Positions 1-9,246 are shown, counted from the stretch's first letter. The stretch is 64,000 bases of DNA from an uncultured Coprococcus sp. (GCA_934247115.1 CAKQIY010000009.1:1-64000); one strand, 5' to 3'. Made by a program: numbers and translations. The notes: generated by a model not told the origin, from the letters alone.

Positions 1-3000
1 CATAATAGTCATGACTTTTCTCTCGATACTAGCGAGTATGAAGAACTTGTTGGAGAGATCGATGAGGAACTGCAGGACCAGAATGTCGATGAGTTCATTT
101 CAACCATATATGAAAAGATTTTTAACGAGTATGTGAAACACAGGTTCTTAGATGATCCTCAGGAATTGATGGGAATTGCCGAATACAACAGGTATGCGAG
201 CGAACAGGCCAGAGATGCGGACGAAGACGCATTTGACTATGCGGATCTGGGTAAAAGCTTCTTTCTGAATGACATTATCCAGTTGTCAGAGCTGGTTCAG
301 AACGGGAACTTTGGCGATGGGAATGAATATGAGAAGGAATTGATCGAGTACATTCTGGCAGGGTACGAAAAGTCGAAAGGCCCAGACGATTTACCGAGAA
401 CGATCATCTCGCCGGATGCGGGAAAAAGTGAGATGAAGTTGTTCTTTGACAGAATTCTTAACGTTACAAATTCGCCAAGGGGAAAATGGCCGGCCAAATA
501 TATGCCGGCGTTGATGCAGCAGGTTGCGGTCAATATAGCGATCAGACAGAACGGGGATGCGCCTGTTTTTTCTGTAAATGGACCTCCTGGAACGGGAAAG
601 ACTACATTGCTCAAGGAGATCGTGACGAGCAACATTGTTGAGCGTGCCAGACTCATCGCTGAGAATGCAGAAGAGCCGGATTCAATATTTGAAATGCATT
701 CATTTTCTCATGGCCCTCTTGAGACAAATGCTAATGCCTATTACCAGTATGCGCCTCATTATTATTCTATAAATGTAGATGAGATCAACAATTATGGTAT
801 GCTGGTCGCGTCATGTAACAATGCGGCGGTGGAGAATATCACGATAGATCTTCCAAAGGCGAGAGATATACTTGACAGTCTGGAGTCATCTGGGGATGAC
901 GATGATGATGTTCGGCGTGGTCTGGATGAGGTCCGTGATTTGTTTGATATCGACAAGACCGACGACGTGGAGACTATAACCAGATACGGAAAGAGCCGCG
1001 AAGAGAAGGATATTTATTTTACGCGGTATGCGAATAAGCTTCTAGGAGGCGCTGATTGCTGGGGCCTGATATCCGCTCCATTTGGCAGAAAGACGAATAT
1101 CCGTAAGTATTGCAATTCGGTCCTGAAGCCATTTGTGGAGGACTACAAATCAAATGATGTCAGAGAGCAGCATAAGGCAAAATATCTGGAGATAAGAAAA
1201 AAGTTTTTATCTCAGTACAAATTGGTTGAAAACTTACGAAAAGAATTAGGACAGATCTGTGCTCTGACAGGTTCGGTTCCTATGGAGCTGCAGGAAGATG
1301 CACCAGAGGATTTGTCATGTGAAGTAAGTGATGTGGAAAGAAAGCGGCAGATGCTTGAGCGTCAGTTATTTGCTGAACAAAAAGAGCTGATCGAGCTTGA
1401 GGAAAGCAGACCGAAGGGATTGTTCGCACGGCGTAAAGATACTTCAACAAGGAATTTGCTGATTCAGGAGAAGAAAGCGATAGTTTCAAAACTCAGAACA
1501 GAGATCGCTTCTTTGAATGTCAGATTATCTGGACTGCAGAATCTTCAGGCATACCAGAGTAAGATTGTGGAGTATTCACAAGGCCAGAAGAAAATGACTC
1601 CAATAGATGACGCATTTATGGAGAATTATGTATCCGGGGACGACAGGCTGTCAACAAAAGCACAGATAACCAATCCATGGTTTACCGCCCAGTACAATAG
1701 AGAGCGAGAAAAGTTATTCCTGTATGCATGTAAGCTGCATAAGGAATTTGTCATTTCTTCAAAATGCATGAGGCACAACATCATCAACCTGATGATAGCG
1801 TGGAATGTGTTCGATGACTGTAGTGAGAGAATGGCGGCCGCAGACAGGGAAGAAGCCATGCCGTACATGCTTCAGAGTATATTCCTGCTCACCCCTGTAA
1901 TATCCACAACATTTGCATCAGCGCAGACTTTCCTGGGAGATGTGAAGGAAAGAGGTGTGCTAGGAACTCTTATCGTCGACGAGGCGGGACAGGCACAGCC
2001 ACAGATGGCAGTTGGTGCGATGTTCCGGTGTAGAAAGGCGGTCATAGTCGGAGATCCAAAGCAGATCGAGCCTGTGGTTACCGCAGAGACTGACATGATA
2101 AAACAGTTGCTTACCTCAGAGATATTGGCAGGTTACAAGGATAAGAAAATCTCTGTTCAGGCTTTTGCTGACTACATAAATTCGTATGGAACTTATCTTG
2201 GAAAGGATGAGGAGAAAGAGTGGGTAGGCTGCCCGTTGGTAGTCCATAGACGCTGCATCGATCCGATGTACACAATCTCAAACGTGCTCTCATATGATGG
2301 AACTATGAAGCAGCAGACCGCAGAACCTAAGGAGGACAGGGTAGAGACATTTATCCTGGACAAGAGCTGCTGGATCGATGTAGCCGGTGCTGAGAATTCG
2401 GGCAAAAAGGATCATTTTGTCAAGGCCCAGGGCGAGCTCGTGCTGAAACTTCTGAAAAGAAAATTTGAACGGGATTCCGGTGATATCCCTAGGTTGTTTA
2501 TCATCACACCATTTACATCGGTCAAAGAGGGAATGCTGGAGATGATAAAGAAATCGGAGTTATACGGAAAAAAGCCAAGAGTCAGAAAATGGCTTAATGC
2601 CAATAACATTGGAACTGTGCACACTTTCCAGGGGCAGGGGACGGATGAAGTTATATTCCTGCTCGGATGCGACAGCAAATCCATGGGAGCCGTCAACTGG
2701 GTGAACAATAATATCGTCAATGTCGCAGCAACAAGAGCGAAATTCAGATTTTACATGATAGGCGATAAGTCGGTATGGACGTGCAAACCGGTGAGGGTTG
2801 CGAGAGAATGCACAGCAGAGATACTAACAGATAAAGAGGTTGCTGAGCTGCTTGGCGATAAGACCGAAGAGGCTAAGTCTGCATCAGCAGAGATGTCTAT
2901 GATATGCCCTGAGTGTGGGGGAAAACTCATCGAGAGATCGGGAAAATTCGGCAAATTCATAGGCTGCTCGGGCTTCCCGAAATGCCGGTTTACGCAGTCG

Positions 3001-3006
3001 GTATAG
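1..3006 (+). CDS. UPF1-like SF1 helicase with C-terminal topoisomerase-type zinc ribbon, 5' end outside window
   Basis: The reading frame is open back to base 1, so the N-terminus lies outside the window; an in-frame GTG at 133 has no reason to be the start. At least 1001 residues are present. Walker A (GPPGTGKT) is near residue 194 and Walker B (DEAGQ) near 660. Motif V (HTFQGQGTDEV) and motif VI (VAATRAK) follow, as in AAA_11/AAA_12 helicases. A charged, coiled-coil-like stretch lies between the two halves of the motor. The last 35 residues form a Cys4 zinc ribbon of the topoisomerase I C-terminal type (CPEC, then CSGFPKC), which usually binds single-stranded DNA. Role in nucleic-acid unwinding is inferred; the partner process is unknown. 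Confidence 0.85.
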   Translation, partial: HNSHDFSLDTSEYEELVGEIDEELQDQNVDEFISTIYEKIFNEYVKHRFLDDPQELMGIAEYNRYASEQARDADEDAFDYADLGKSFFLNDIIQLSELVQNGNFGDGNEYEKELIEYILAGYEKSKGPDDLPRTIISPDAGKSEMKLFFDRILNVTNSPRGKWPAKYMPALMQQVAVNIAIRQNGDAPVFSVNGPPGTGKTTLLKEIVTSNIVERARLIAENAEEPDSIFEMHSFSHGPLETNANAYYQYAPHYYSINVDEINNYGMLVASCNNAAVENITIDLPKARDILDSLESSGDDDDDVRRGLDEVRDLFDIDKTDDVETITRYGKSREEKDIYFTRYANKLLGGADCWGLISAPFGRKTNIRKYCNSVLKPFVEDYKSNDVREQHKAKYLEIRKKFLSQYKLVENLRKELGQICALTGSVPMELQEDAPEDLSCEVSDVERKRQMLERQLFAEQKELIELEESRPKGLFARRKDTSTRNLLIQEKKAIVSKLRTEIASLNVRLSGLQNLQAYQSKIVEYSQGQKKMTPIDDAFMENYVSGDDRLSTKAQITNPWFTAQYNREREKLFLYACKLHKEFVISSKCMRHNIINLMIAWNVFDDCSERMAAADREEAMPYMLQSIFLLTPVISTTFASAQTFLGDVKERGVLGTLIVDEAGQAQPQMAVGAMFRCRKAVIVGDPKQIEPVVTAETDMIKQLLTSEILAGYKDKKISVQAFADYINSYGTYLGKDEEKEWVGCPLVVHRRCIDPMYTISNVLSYDGTMKQQTAEPKEDRVETFILDKSCWIDVAGAENSGKKDHFVKAQGELVLKLLKRKFERDSGDIPRLFIITPFTSVKEGMLEMIKKSELYGKKPRVRKWLNANNIGTVHTFQGQGTDEVIFLLGCDSKSMGAVNWVNNNIVNVAATRAKFRFYMIGDKSVWTCKPVRVARECTAEILTDKEVAELLGDKTEEAKSASAEMSMICPECGGKLIERSGKFGKFIGCSGFPKCRFTQSV

Positions 3007-3079
3007 GAACAGAGCAACACCCGGTTGCTTTCCACACTCCAAGTAATTTGCTATGATACCCATAACGGAGGTGAATGCG

Positions 3080-3847
3080 ATGGAGACAAAGGACATTATA
3101 TTAGAACTTCGAACAAAAAGGGGATTATCCCAGGATGACCTGGCAGAGAAGGTCATGGTCACAAGACAGGCGGTGTCGCGCTGGGAAAACGGCGATACAG
3201 TGCCAAATACAGACACACTGAAACTGCTCTCAAAAGAGTTTGATGTATCGATAAACACTCTGCTTGGCGAACCGAGGAAACTGATATGTCAATGCTGTGG
3301 AATGCCGCTCGAGGACGATGCCGTTATGGGACGGGACAGAGATGGTGCGCTGAACGAGGACTACTGCAAATGGTGTTACGCCGACGGCACCTATACCTAC
3401 AGCAATATGGATGATCTGATCGATGTATGTGTGAAGAATATGGTGGGGGAGAATTTCACTGAGGAGCAGGCGAGAGCATATATGAAAGAACTTCTGCCAA
3501 AACTTGATTACTGGAAACGATATGAGTCACTCAGCGATGGCGGACAGTTTGAGGCATTTAAGAGTCAGCTTATAGATGAGATCAATGCCCTTCAGATAGA
3601 GGGAATGCCACGCCTTGAAAGACTCAATGCGCTTGTTGGCAAATATGTGAATCTCGAGTATCGTTTGCCAAATGGCATGAATGTCAGATTCCTTGATGAC
3701 GGGAAGACATATCTGGGAAATCAGCTGGAATGCGAATTTGGCGGCGACAGATGCTTTGGAGTTCTGGCGGATATGGATTTTATATTGATATCGACATATG
3801 AGGCTGAAGGAATAAATCCGGAACTGGTTCTTTATAAAAAGAGGTAG
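3080..3847 (+). CDS. XRE-family regulator fused to a zinc-ribbon domain
   Basis: The N-terminal 65 residues are a Cro/C1-type helix-turn-helix (SQDDLAEKVMVTRQAVSRWENG). A 'putative zinc ribbon' module follows, with CQCCGMPL and YCKWCYADG cysteine pairs and the downstream helical region ending near YWKRYE. The last 70 residues resemble a small beta-barrel. The start at 3080 was chosen because GGAGGTGAATGCG precedes it; an earlier in-frame ATG at 3053 has no ribosome site. This architecture is common in Clostridia as a stand-alone regulator of unknown ligand. The stop codon lies inside a perfect 24-bp hairpin. Confidence 0.8.
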   Translation: METKDIILELRTKRGLSQDDLAEKVMVTRQAVSRWENGDTVPNTDTLKLLSKEFDVSINTLLGEPRKLICQCCGMPLEDDAVMGRDRDGALNEDYCKWCYADGTYTYSNMDDLIDVCVKNMVGENFTEEQARAYMKELLPKLDYWKRYESLSDGGQFEAFKSQLIDEINALQIEGMPRLERLNALVGKYVNLEYRLPNGMNVRFLDDGKTYLGNQLECEFGGDRCFGVLADMDFILISTYEAEGINPELVLYKKR

Positions 3848-3894
3848 TATAATGAGTTAGATTATTGATGCAATAATCTAACTCATTATACTAC
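3844..3894. repeat. Perfect 24-bp inverted repeat with 3-nt loop
   Basis: Arms 3844-3867 and 3871-3894 are exact reverse complements around the loop ATG. The left arm includes the TAG stop of the XRE gene, and the right arm ends just before the GGGGGAAA ribosome site of the next gene. The stem is AT-rich and has no T-tract, so it is not a standard intrinsic terminator. It could be an operator, an mRNA-stability or processing hairpin, or the footprint of a small palindromic element. Confidence 0.75.
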
Positions 3895-3908
3895 AGGGGG
3901 AAATACAT

Positions 3909-5585
3909 ATGATACAATGTGCCGGATGTGGCAGCAATCTGGTATATGATATAGCAAGAAAGAAGATGTACTGCAAAGCATGTGGAAATGAATATGAGCC
4001 GGAGAGTGTCGACAAGGATGAGGACAGTGAGGAACGCAAGCTTATGGAGCTTACCGTATTCATTTGTCCGCAGTGCGGTGGGGAGATATACAGTACGGAT
4101 GAATCAGCGACGGGATTCTGCAGTTACTGCGGGGCAGCGACTATGCTTTCCAGCCGGTTGAAAAGCGAGAGAAGACCGGATTATGTGATACCATTTTCGG
4201 TGACGAAGGACATGTGCAAGGCATCATATGCCACAGTCATGAAGAGGGCAATATACGCTCCGAACAGGCTGAAACACAGACGAAATGTGCAGGAGTTCCG
4301 TGGGATCTACATGCCTTATTGGCTGTGTGATGTTGACCAGAAAGGTAAAACCACTGTCAGGGCGACGGACAGCTATAGCTCAGGGGTTGATACAGTTAGT
4401 CATACATATAATATAAGATGTTTTGCAGATAATCATTACGAGAATATAACCATGGACGCATCATCGCTGTTTCCAGATGATCTCAGCAGCAAGGTGGCAC
4501 CATTTGACTCGGCGGATATGAAGCCATTTTCCATGGGATATCTGAGCGGATTCTATGCGGATCTGCCGGATGTGGATTATAAGGTTTACAGGGATAAGAT
4601 AGCGCAGGTGACAGGAGATATGGCGCATGATGTGATGATGAGTAAGATAAAGCATCATCTATGTACATATGATGCTATCGGTGAACCGGAGGAGCCATTG
4701 TCAGAAACGATGGATATAAAGATCACTGGAGCAAAGACCGGGTTGTTTCCGGTGTGGCTTTTGTCGTACAAGAACGGTAAGCGTATTGCATATGCGGCGG
4801 TAAATGGCAGCACGGGAAAAGTGGCTGCGGACATACCGCTTGACATCGGAAAGTTCCTGCTGGGATGCCTGATAGGAGTGATCCCACTATACTTTTTGCT
4901 GAACTTATTTCTTACGGTGAGGCCTGGCGTTCTGCTGGCATTTGTATCTGCGATAGGTGCGCTTGTGACCATGGTATATTGCGATGAGATGGAGAAGATA
5001 GCAGATGTAGAGACACATGAAAATGATCCGGGATTCTTTGCAAGGCATACACTCAATGCAAAGAAAAGTGGAGGCAGGAAGAAAAAGCTACAAACAAAAA
5101 AGCTGCCAACAAAAAAGCCGCAAAAAGACACAAAAAGAAAAATAAAAAATAAGATAACTTCATTTGTGAAGTTTTCCTGTTTTCTGGAAGTCATACAGCT
5201 GATAGTGTGCATAATAGTATTATTCTGTCTGAAGTTTGATATAAATCCATTTCTTTTTAACTGGGATATTATGGGAAAGGCCAGTTATGTTGTGGCGTGC
5301 ATCTCGTGTCTGGTAGCCATTTATGGGGCAGTAAAAGGCATAGCAAATGTTAGAAGAGTAAAAAGAAAAAGTGGCGTCATGGGATTATTTGTTGCATTTG
5401 CCACCATTCTGTCTGTAGCGGTTGTGTTGATAAAACCGGTTATGGATAAGTATTATTATGGATGCGTGATCCTGGTGTGTGCTGCCACTATTCTGACACT
5501 TATAGATCTGGTTATCAGCCACAACCGGATGTCCACAAGACCACTTCCGCAGTTTGAGTACAAGGGAGGTGATCATCGTGCGTAG
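3909..5585 (+). CDS. Double zinc-ribbon membrane protein of unknown function
   Basis: The start has a GGGGGAAATACAT ribosome site. Two CxxC pairs at the N-terminus (CAGC, CKAC) form a TFIIB-like ribbon, and a second pair set (CPQC, CSYC) follows near residues 57-78. A soluble middle domain of about 240 residues comes next, then a first pair of hydrophobic helices, a very lysine-rich linker (near 385-415), and about four more helices. The product is therefore a cytoplasmic zinc-ribbon domain on a polytopic membrane anchor. It overlaps the following TPM-domain gene by 8 bp, which implies translational coupling. The function is not known. Confidence 0.7.
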   Translation: MIQCAGCGSNLVYDIARKKMYCKACGNEYEPESVDKDEDSEERKLMELTVFICPQCGGEIYSTDESATGFCSYCGAATMLSSRLKSERRPDYVIPFSVTKDMCKASYATVMKRAIYAPNRLKHRRNVQEFRGIYMPYWLCDVDQKGKTTVRATDSYSSGVDTVSHTYNIRCFADNHYENITMDASSLFPDDLSSKVAPFDSADMKPFSMGYLSGFYADLPDVDYKVYRDKIAQVTGDMAHDVMMSKIKHHLCTYDAIGEPEEPLSETMDIKITGAKTGLFPVWLLSYKNGKRIAYAAVNGSTGKVAADIPLDIGKFLLGCLIGVIPLYFLLNLFLTVRPGVLLAFVSAIGALVTMVYCDEMEKIADVETHENDPGFFARHTLNAKKSGGRKKKLQTKKLPTKKPQKDTKRKIKNKITSFVKFSCFLEVIQLIVCIIVLFCLKFDINPFLFNWDIMGKASYVVACISCLVAIYGAVKGIANVRRVKRKSGVMGLFVAFATILSVAVVLIKPVMDKYYYGCVILVCAATILTLIDLVISHNRMSTRPLPQFEYKGGDHRA

Positions 5586-6366
5586 ATCGGTAATTGGCAG
5601 AGTGGTGATCACTGTGATGATCATACTGCTGTTTCTGGTTATGGGATGTAATGGTGTAGTGACTGCTCAGGCATCAGAGAAGGATCAGGATGATTCGTAC
5701 AGTCACCAGCATGAAGTGGTAATCAAAGATGATGCAGATGTGTTGACTGAAAGTCAGGAGGCACAATTGTCGGAGACTATGAAGGAGACAGCCCGTTATT
5801 GCAATGTATTGTGTGTGACATCGAATCTTATGTACAAATCTACAGCATACCATGCGGAATCTGCCTATAAAAGAGAATTTGGTACCCGGGATGGTGTTAT
5901 GTTTTTCATTGATATGCGTAATAGACAGATATACATCTATTCGTATGGTAAACCATACAAGATCATCACCAAGACAAATGCGTATACGATAACAGATAAT
6001 GTCTATGAATATGCAAGTGAAGAGAAATATTTTGAGTGCGCAAATGAGGCATTCCAGCAGATAAATACGCTGCTGGCAGGAGAACAGATAAGCCGGCCAA
6101 TGAAGCATATCAGTAACATACTCCTTGCAATAATATTTTCTATATTGCTTAATTATCTTCTGCTGAAGAAGACGTCAAAGGTATATGACATGGGTTCAAA
6201 AAATCTTCTTACCGGTACAAAGGTTTCATATAACATGAATCATAAATATGATATGATCAGTGAAACGAGAAGAACAAGATCTGGATCCGGCGGTCATGGC
6301 GGAATCGGCGGCGGTGGATTCGGAGGCGGAGGCATCGGCGGTGGCGGCGGTGGCCACAGCTTCTAG
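5578..6366 (+). CDS. TPM-domain (YgcG-type) exported protein with glycine-rich tail
   Basis: GTG at 5578 follows AGGGAGGTGATC, making it the preferred start over a TTG at 5554. An N-terminal hydrophobic segment ends in a signal-peptidase-like AQA-S site, or possibly a weak lipobox around the MGC. The TPM fold (residues about 40-160) contains the typical DDADVLTESQ start. One transmembrane helix then precedes a basic stretch and a GGxGGGG-rich tail ending HSF, the usual YgcG/TPM pattern. TPM proteins have been linked to membrane-complex repair and phosphatase-like activity, but this one's role is inferred only. It is coupled to the upstream zinc-ribbon membrane protein. Confidence 0.75.
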   Translation: MRRSVIGRVVITVMIILLFLVMGCNGVVTAQASEKDQDDSYSHQHEVVIKDDADVLTESQEAQLSETMKETARYCNVLCVTSNLMYKSTAYHAESAYKREFGTRDGVMFFIDMRNRQIYIYSYGKPYKIITKTNAYTITDNVYEYASEEKYFECANEAFQQINTLLAGEQISRPMKHISNILLAIIFSILLNYLLLKKTSKVYDMGSKNLLTGTKVSYNMNHKYDMISETRRTRSGSGGHGGIGGGGFGGGGIGGGGGGHSF

Positions 6367-6401
6367 TCAAAGAGAAGAAAATCTGACAAAATATAAACGA
6401 T

Positions 6402-6450
6402 GAAAAATGCTGTGAAGAATTTCCAAAATTCACAGCATTTTTTATTTTTT
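6402..6450 (+). terminator. Intrinsic terminator after the TPM gene
   Basis: AAAAATGCTGTGAA and TTCACAGCATTTTT form a strong stem followed by a long T run. It closes the zinc-ribbon/TPM unit just before the ECF promoter. Confidence 0.85.
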
Positions 6451-6479
6451 TGTAACGTTTTTCAATTATACTGGTCTTA
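6451..6479 (+). promoter_or_regulatory. ECF-type promoter of the sigma/anti-sigma operon
   Basis: TGTAAC (6451-6456) is followed after 17 bp by GTCTTA (6474-6479). The run TGTAACGTTTTT with a downstream GTC is the shape of self-recognised ECF promoters in Firmicutes rather than a sigma-A promoter, so autoregulation by the adjacent sigma factor is inferred. Confidence 0.55.
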
Positions 6480-6501
6480 TATGTGAAGGGAGGTAAAAAA
6501 C

Positions 6502-7023
6502 TTGGCGTCAGGAAAAGAAAAAAATGGAATAGAAGAAATATACGAAAAGTACTACAAAGACGTATATCGTTTTGTGCTGGCATTGTCTAAGAATCCCCAC
6601 ATAGCTGAAGACATAACACAGGAGACGTTCGTCAAAGCGATAAAAGCTGTGGATAAGTTCAAAGGAGACTGCGATATAAAGGTCTGGCTCTGCCAGATAG
6701 CCAAGAATACATACTTTACATATGTGGGAAAGCAGAACAGGGAACTTGTGGACGGTAATGAGGTAACGACCAGGTCTGAGTCGCAGTCAGCCGTGATGGG
6801 GGATACGGAGTATGATTTCATATCGGAGACGGTTGACAAGGAACAGGCCATAAAAATCCACAGAATACTACATGATCTGCCAGAACCGTATAAAGAAGTG
6901 TTCACGCTGAGGGTATTCGGTGAACTGAGATTCGGACAGATCGCTGATATATTTGGTAAGACAGAGAGCTGGGCCAGGGTGACATATCACCGTGCCAGAA
7001 TGATGATAATGGATAAAATGTAA
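6502..7023 (+). CDS. ECF-type RNA polymerase sigma factor
   Basis: TTG start after AAGGGAGG; 173 residues, a normal ECF length. Region 2 is visible as YRFVLALSKNPHIAEDITQETFVKA, region 4 as the segment from LPEPYKEVFTLRVFGELRFGQIADIFGKTESWARVTYHRAR. It directs core RNA polymerase to envelope- or stress-type promoters. The next gene, 20 bp downstream, encodes a zinc-containing anti-sigma factor, so the pair forms a classic sigma/ZAS switch. An ECF-like promoter lies immediately upstream. Confidence 0.92.
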   Translation: MASGKEKNGIEEIYEKYYKDVYRFVLALSKNPHIAEDITQETFVKAIKAVDKFKGDCDIKVWLCQIAKNTYFTYVGKQNRELVDGNEVTTRSESQSAVMGDTEYDFISETVDKEQAIKIHRILHDLPEPYKEVFTLRVFGELRFGQIADIFGKTESWARVTYHRARMMIMDKM

Positions 7024-7043
7024 CAGAAACAGGAGGTAGAATA

Positions 7044-7766
7044 GTGAATAAAGATTGTGAAATTATAAAAGATCTCATACCACTTTACGTGGATGGCGTG
7101 TGCAGCGAGGAGAGCAAGGCGAAGGTTGAGGAGCATATAGAGCATTGTCCTGATTGCCTGATGACGGTTGAGCGAATGAAGTCGCATCTTGTGCTTCCGA
7201 TGGAGGATAGTTCAGGTGTAAAGGGATTTAAGAAATTTGTAAATAAAAAGATAAGAGGAAGAGCGCTTGCGGTTATCTTGATATTTGTTCTGCTCTGGAT
7301 ATTGCTCAACTGGGCGATAACCTGCAGGTGGGCTGAGGTGTGGCCAAAGATGACATCGGAGGGGATACAACAGGCTGCCCAGGTTGTCGAGATAGACGGA
7401 ATGCTTTATCTTCACCAGAATGGTCTTGAGGGAATGGGACAGATAGTAGATATAAGCACTTCAGATGATATGGATAGCGGTGTATTCAAATTCTATCTCG
7501 GGGAGCAGGGCCTGACATCACTTGATATATTTGGAAATGCAAGGTCGTGGATGTCAAGTGAGGCATACCAGAGCTTTGGAGGATATAGAGAGGGCGCGGC
7601 TATCCCTCAGACTGAACATGAGCATACAGGCAGTTCAGATATATATTATGGCGATGAGGAGCCAAGAGTTATAAATAAGATAGTGTATTGCCACAAGGAT
7701 GGAACCGAGGTTGCTACTCTCTGGGAGGAGAACCGGAATCTGCCAATCCTGAACAGTGAAAAATAG
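7044..7766 (+). CDS. Zinc-binding (zf-HC2) membrane anti-sigma factor
   Basis: GTG start after CAGGAGGTAGAATA. The N-terminal anti-sigma zinc domain shows the HIEHCPDC core (HxxxCxxC). A single transmembrane helix lies around residues 74-95, and about 145 extracytoplasmic residues follow. This layout fits a sensor that holds the upstream ECF sigma factor at the membrane until an outside signal releases it. The outer domain is not one I recognise, so the inducing signal is unknown. Confidence 0.88.
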   Translation: MNKDCEIIKDLIPLYVDGVCSEESKAKVEEHIEHCPDCLMTVERMKSHLVLPMEDSSGVKGFKKFVNKKIRGRALAVILIFVLLWILLNWAITCRWAEVWPKMTSEGIQQAAQVVEIDGMLYLHQNGLEGMGQIVDISTSDDMDSGVFKFYLGEQGLTSLDIFGNARSWMSSEAYQSFGGYREGAAIPQTEHEHTGSSDIYYGDEEPRVINKIVYCHKDGTEVATLWEENRNLPILNSEK

Positions 7767-7927
7767 AATGTGTATGCCATATAAAACTTACATTACAAAT
7801 AATTAAAGTAAAACCAATCTTTTTTTGCCGTTTAATTGAATGATCCATGATATACTAGAATTGTACGTGAAGTTCATGCTGTATTTAAAGGGGTGTTGCC
7901 CCAGTTATGAAAAGGATAGTAAGCTAA

Positions 7928-8953
7928 ATGGGAAATAAGAAAAAGATGGTGTTCAACGTATTGTTCCTCGTTCTCATATTTGCCGGAACGATATACGGAG
8001 TGTTTCACGGCGAGGATATAGGACAGATATCTGATATACTTCAGACGGTGAATCCTTGGTGGCTCATACCGGGAGTGGTATGTGTCGTGGTATTTATATG
8101 GGGGGAATCAATTATCATTCATTATATGATGAGGAATCTGGGAGTGAAGGTAGGCAGGGGAACCTGTTTCCTGTTCTCGTCGGTTGGATTCTTCTTCAGC
8201 TGTATCACGCCATCTGCATCAGGTGGACAGCCGGCTCAGATATATTATATGAAGAAAAAGAAGATACCAATCCCGGTGTCCACACAGGTGCTGCTCATAG
8301 TGACGATCACTTACAAGCTGGTGCTGGTACTTCTGGGACTTGGAATAGCTATATTTGGACAGAGTTTTATACATACATATATAGATGATGTGCAGTGGGT
8401 ATTTTATCTTGGACTTGTGCTGAACGTTGTGTGCGTGGCTGGAATGGTACTGTTCGCATTTCACCCGTCGCTTGCGAAGGCATTTGTGGTGAATGGCAGC
8501 AGACTTCTTGAGAAGATGAGATTCTTAAGACACAAGAAGTCCCGTGAGGAAAAGCTTGCGGCATCAATGGAAAAGTACAACCAGACTGCGGATTACATGG
8601 TAGGACATTTCGGGATGCTGGTGGTAGTGTTCATTATAACAGTTGTGCAAAGATTCTCACTATTTGCAGCTACATGGTTTGTGTACAAGGCATTTGGACT
8701 TTCAGGATCATCAGCATGGCTTATAATTCTCATGCAGGGTGCCATAGCAGTTGCGGTCGATATGCTGCCTCTTCCGGGCGGTATGGGAATCAGTGAAAAA
8801 CTCTTCATGGAGATGTTCCTGCCGATATTTGGCAGCACATTGCTCCTGCCGGGCATGATACTCAGCAGAGGGCTGGGATACTATACTGAGCTGATAATCA
8901 GTGCAATATTTACAGTGGTGGCAAGCTTTGTGATAGGAAGGAGATCTGAATGA
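7928..8953 (+). CDS. Lysylphosphatidylglycerol synthase-like / YbhN flippase-family membrane protein
   Basis: About eight transmembrane helices over 341 residues. The family motif LPLPGGMGISEKLF appears near residues 278-292, as in the MprF N-terminal flippase domain and UPF0104 (YbhN) proteins. There is no C-terminal aminoacyl-transferase half, so it is a stand-alone flippase-like protein; lipid translocation is inferred from the family. The ribosome site (AAAGGATAG) is modest. An extended -10 (TGATATACT, 7848-7856) lies upstream. The stop overlaps the start of the next gene (ATGA). Confidence 0.8.
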   Translation: MGNKKKMVFNVLFLVLIFAGTIYGVFHGEDIGQISDILQTVNPWWLIPGVVCVVVFIWGESIIIHYMMRNLGVKVGRGTCFLFSSVGFFFSCITPSASGGQPAQIYYMKKKKIPIPVSTQVLLIVTITYKLVLVLLGLGIAIFGQSFIHTYIDDVQWVFYLGLVLNVVCVAGMVLFAFHPSLAKAFVVNGSRLLEKMRFLRHKKSREEKLAASMEKYNQTADYMVGHFGMLVVVFIITVVQRFSLFAATWFVYKAFGLSGSSAWLIILMQGAIAVAVDMLPLPGGMGISEKLFMEMFLPIFGSTLLLPGMILSRGLGYYTELIISAIFTVVASFVIGRRSE

Positions 8954-9246
8954 AACCGAGATCAGAGATGAGCATGGAACTATATGATATGATGCTTGAC
9001 CGGGGGTATCCGGAGGAATTTTGTGACCTTATAACAAAGAATCTTAACACCGACTTCACTGCCGGTAGAATGATAGGATACCTGTCGCATTACCAGGAAC
9101 TGCCGCTTGAGGAAATCGTGGATGAGATGCTGTCCATCCTCACAGATAGAAACAGGATCATGCAGAAGAAAAAACTTGAGAGCAATAATGCCGAGTGGAA
9201 CCGGTTTCTGGAGGAAGGCTTCGGATTGGATGAAAACGATGAATGA
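8950..9246 (+). CDS. Small conserved-looking hypothetical protein
   Basis: 98 residues, acidic at the C-terminus, no membrane segment. The 4-bp ATGA overlap with the flippase-like gene and shared base composition argue that it is a real, translationally coupled gene. The sequence is helical (DMMLDRGYPEEFCDLITKNL) and contains no motif I recognise. A regulatory or chaperone-like role for the upstream membrane protein is possible but unsupported. Confidence 0.65.
   Translation: MKPRSEMSMELYDMMLDRGYPEEFCDLITKNLNTDFTAGRMIGYLSHYQELPLEEIVDEMLSILTDRNRIMQKKKLESNNAEWNRFLEEGFGLDENDE

Noticed and set aside
4655..5212. Long minus-strand frame opposite the zinc-ribbon membrane gene
   Set aside because: It mirrors hydrophobic codons of the real gene, lacks a ribosome site and ends inside coding sequence.
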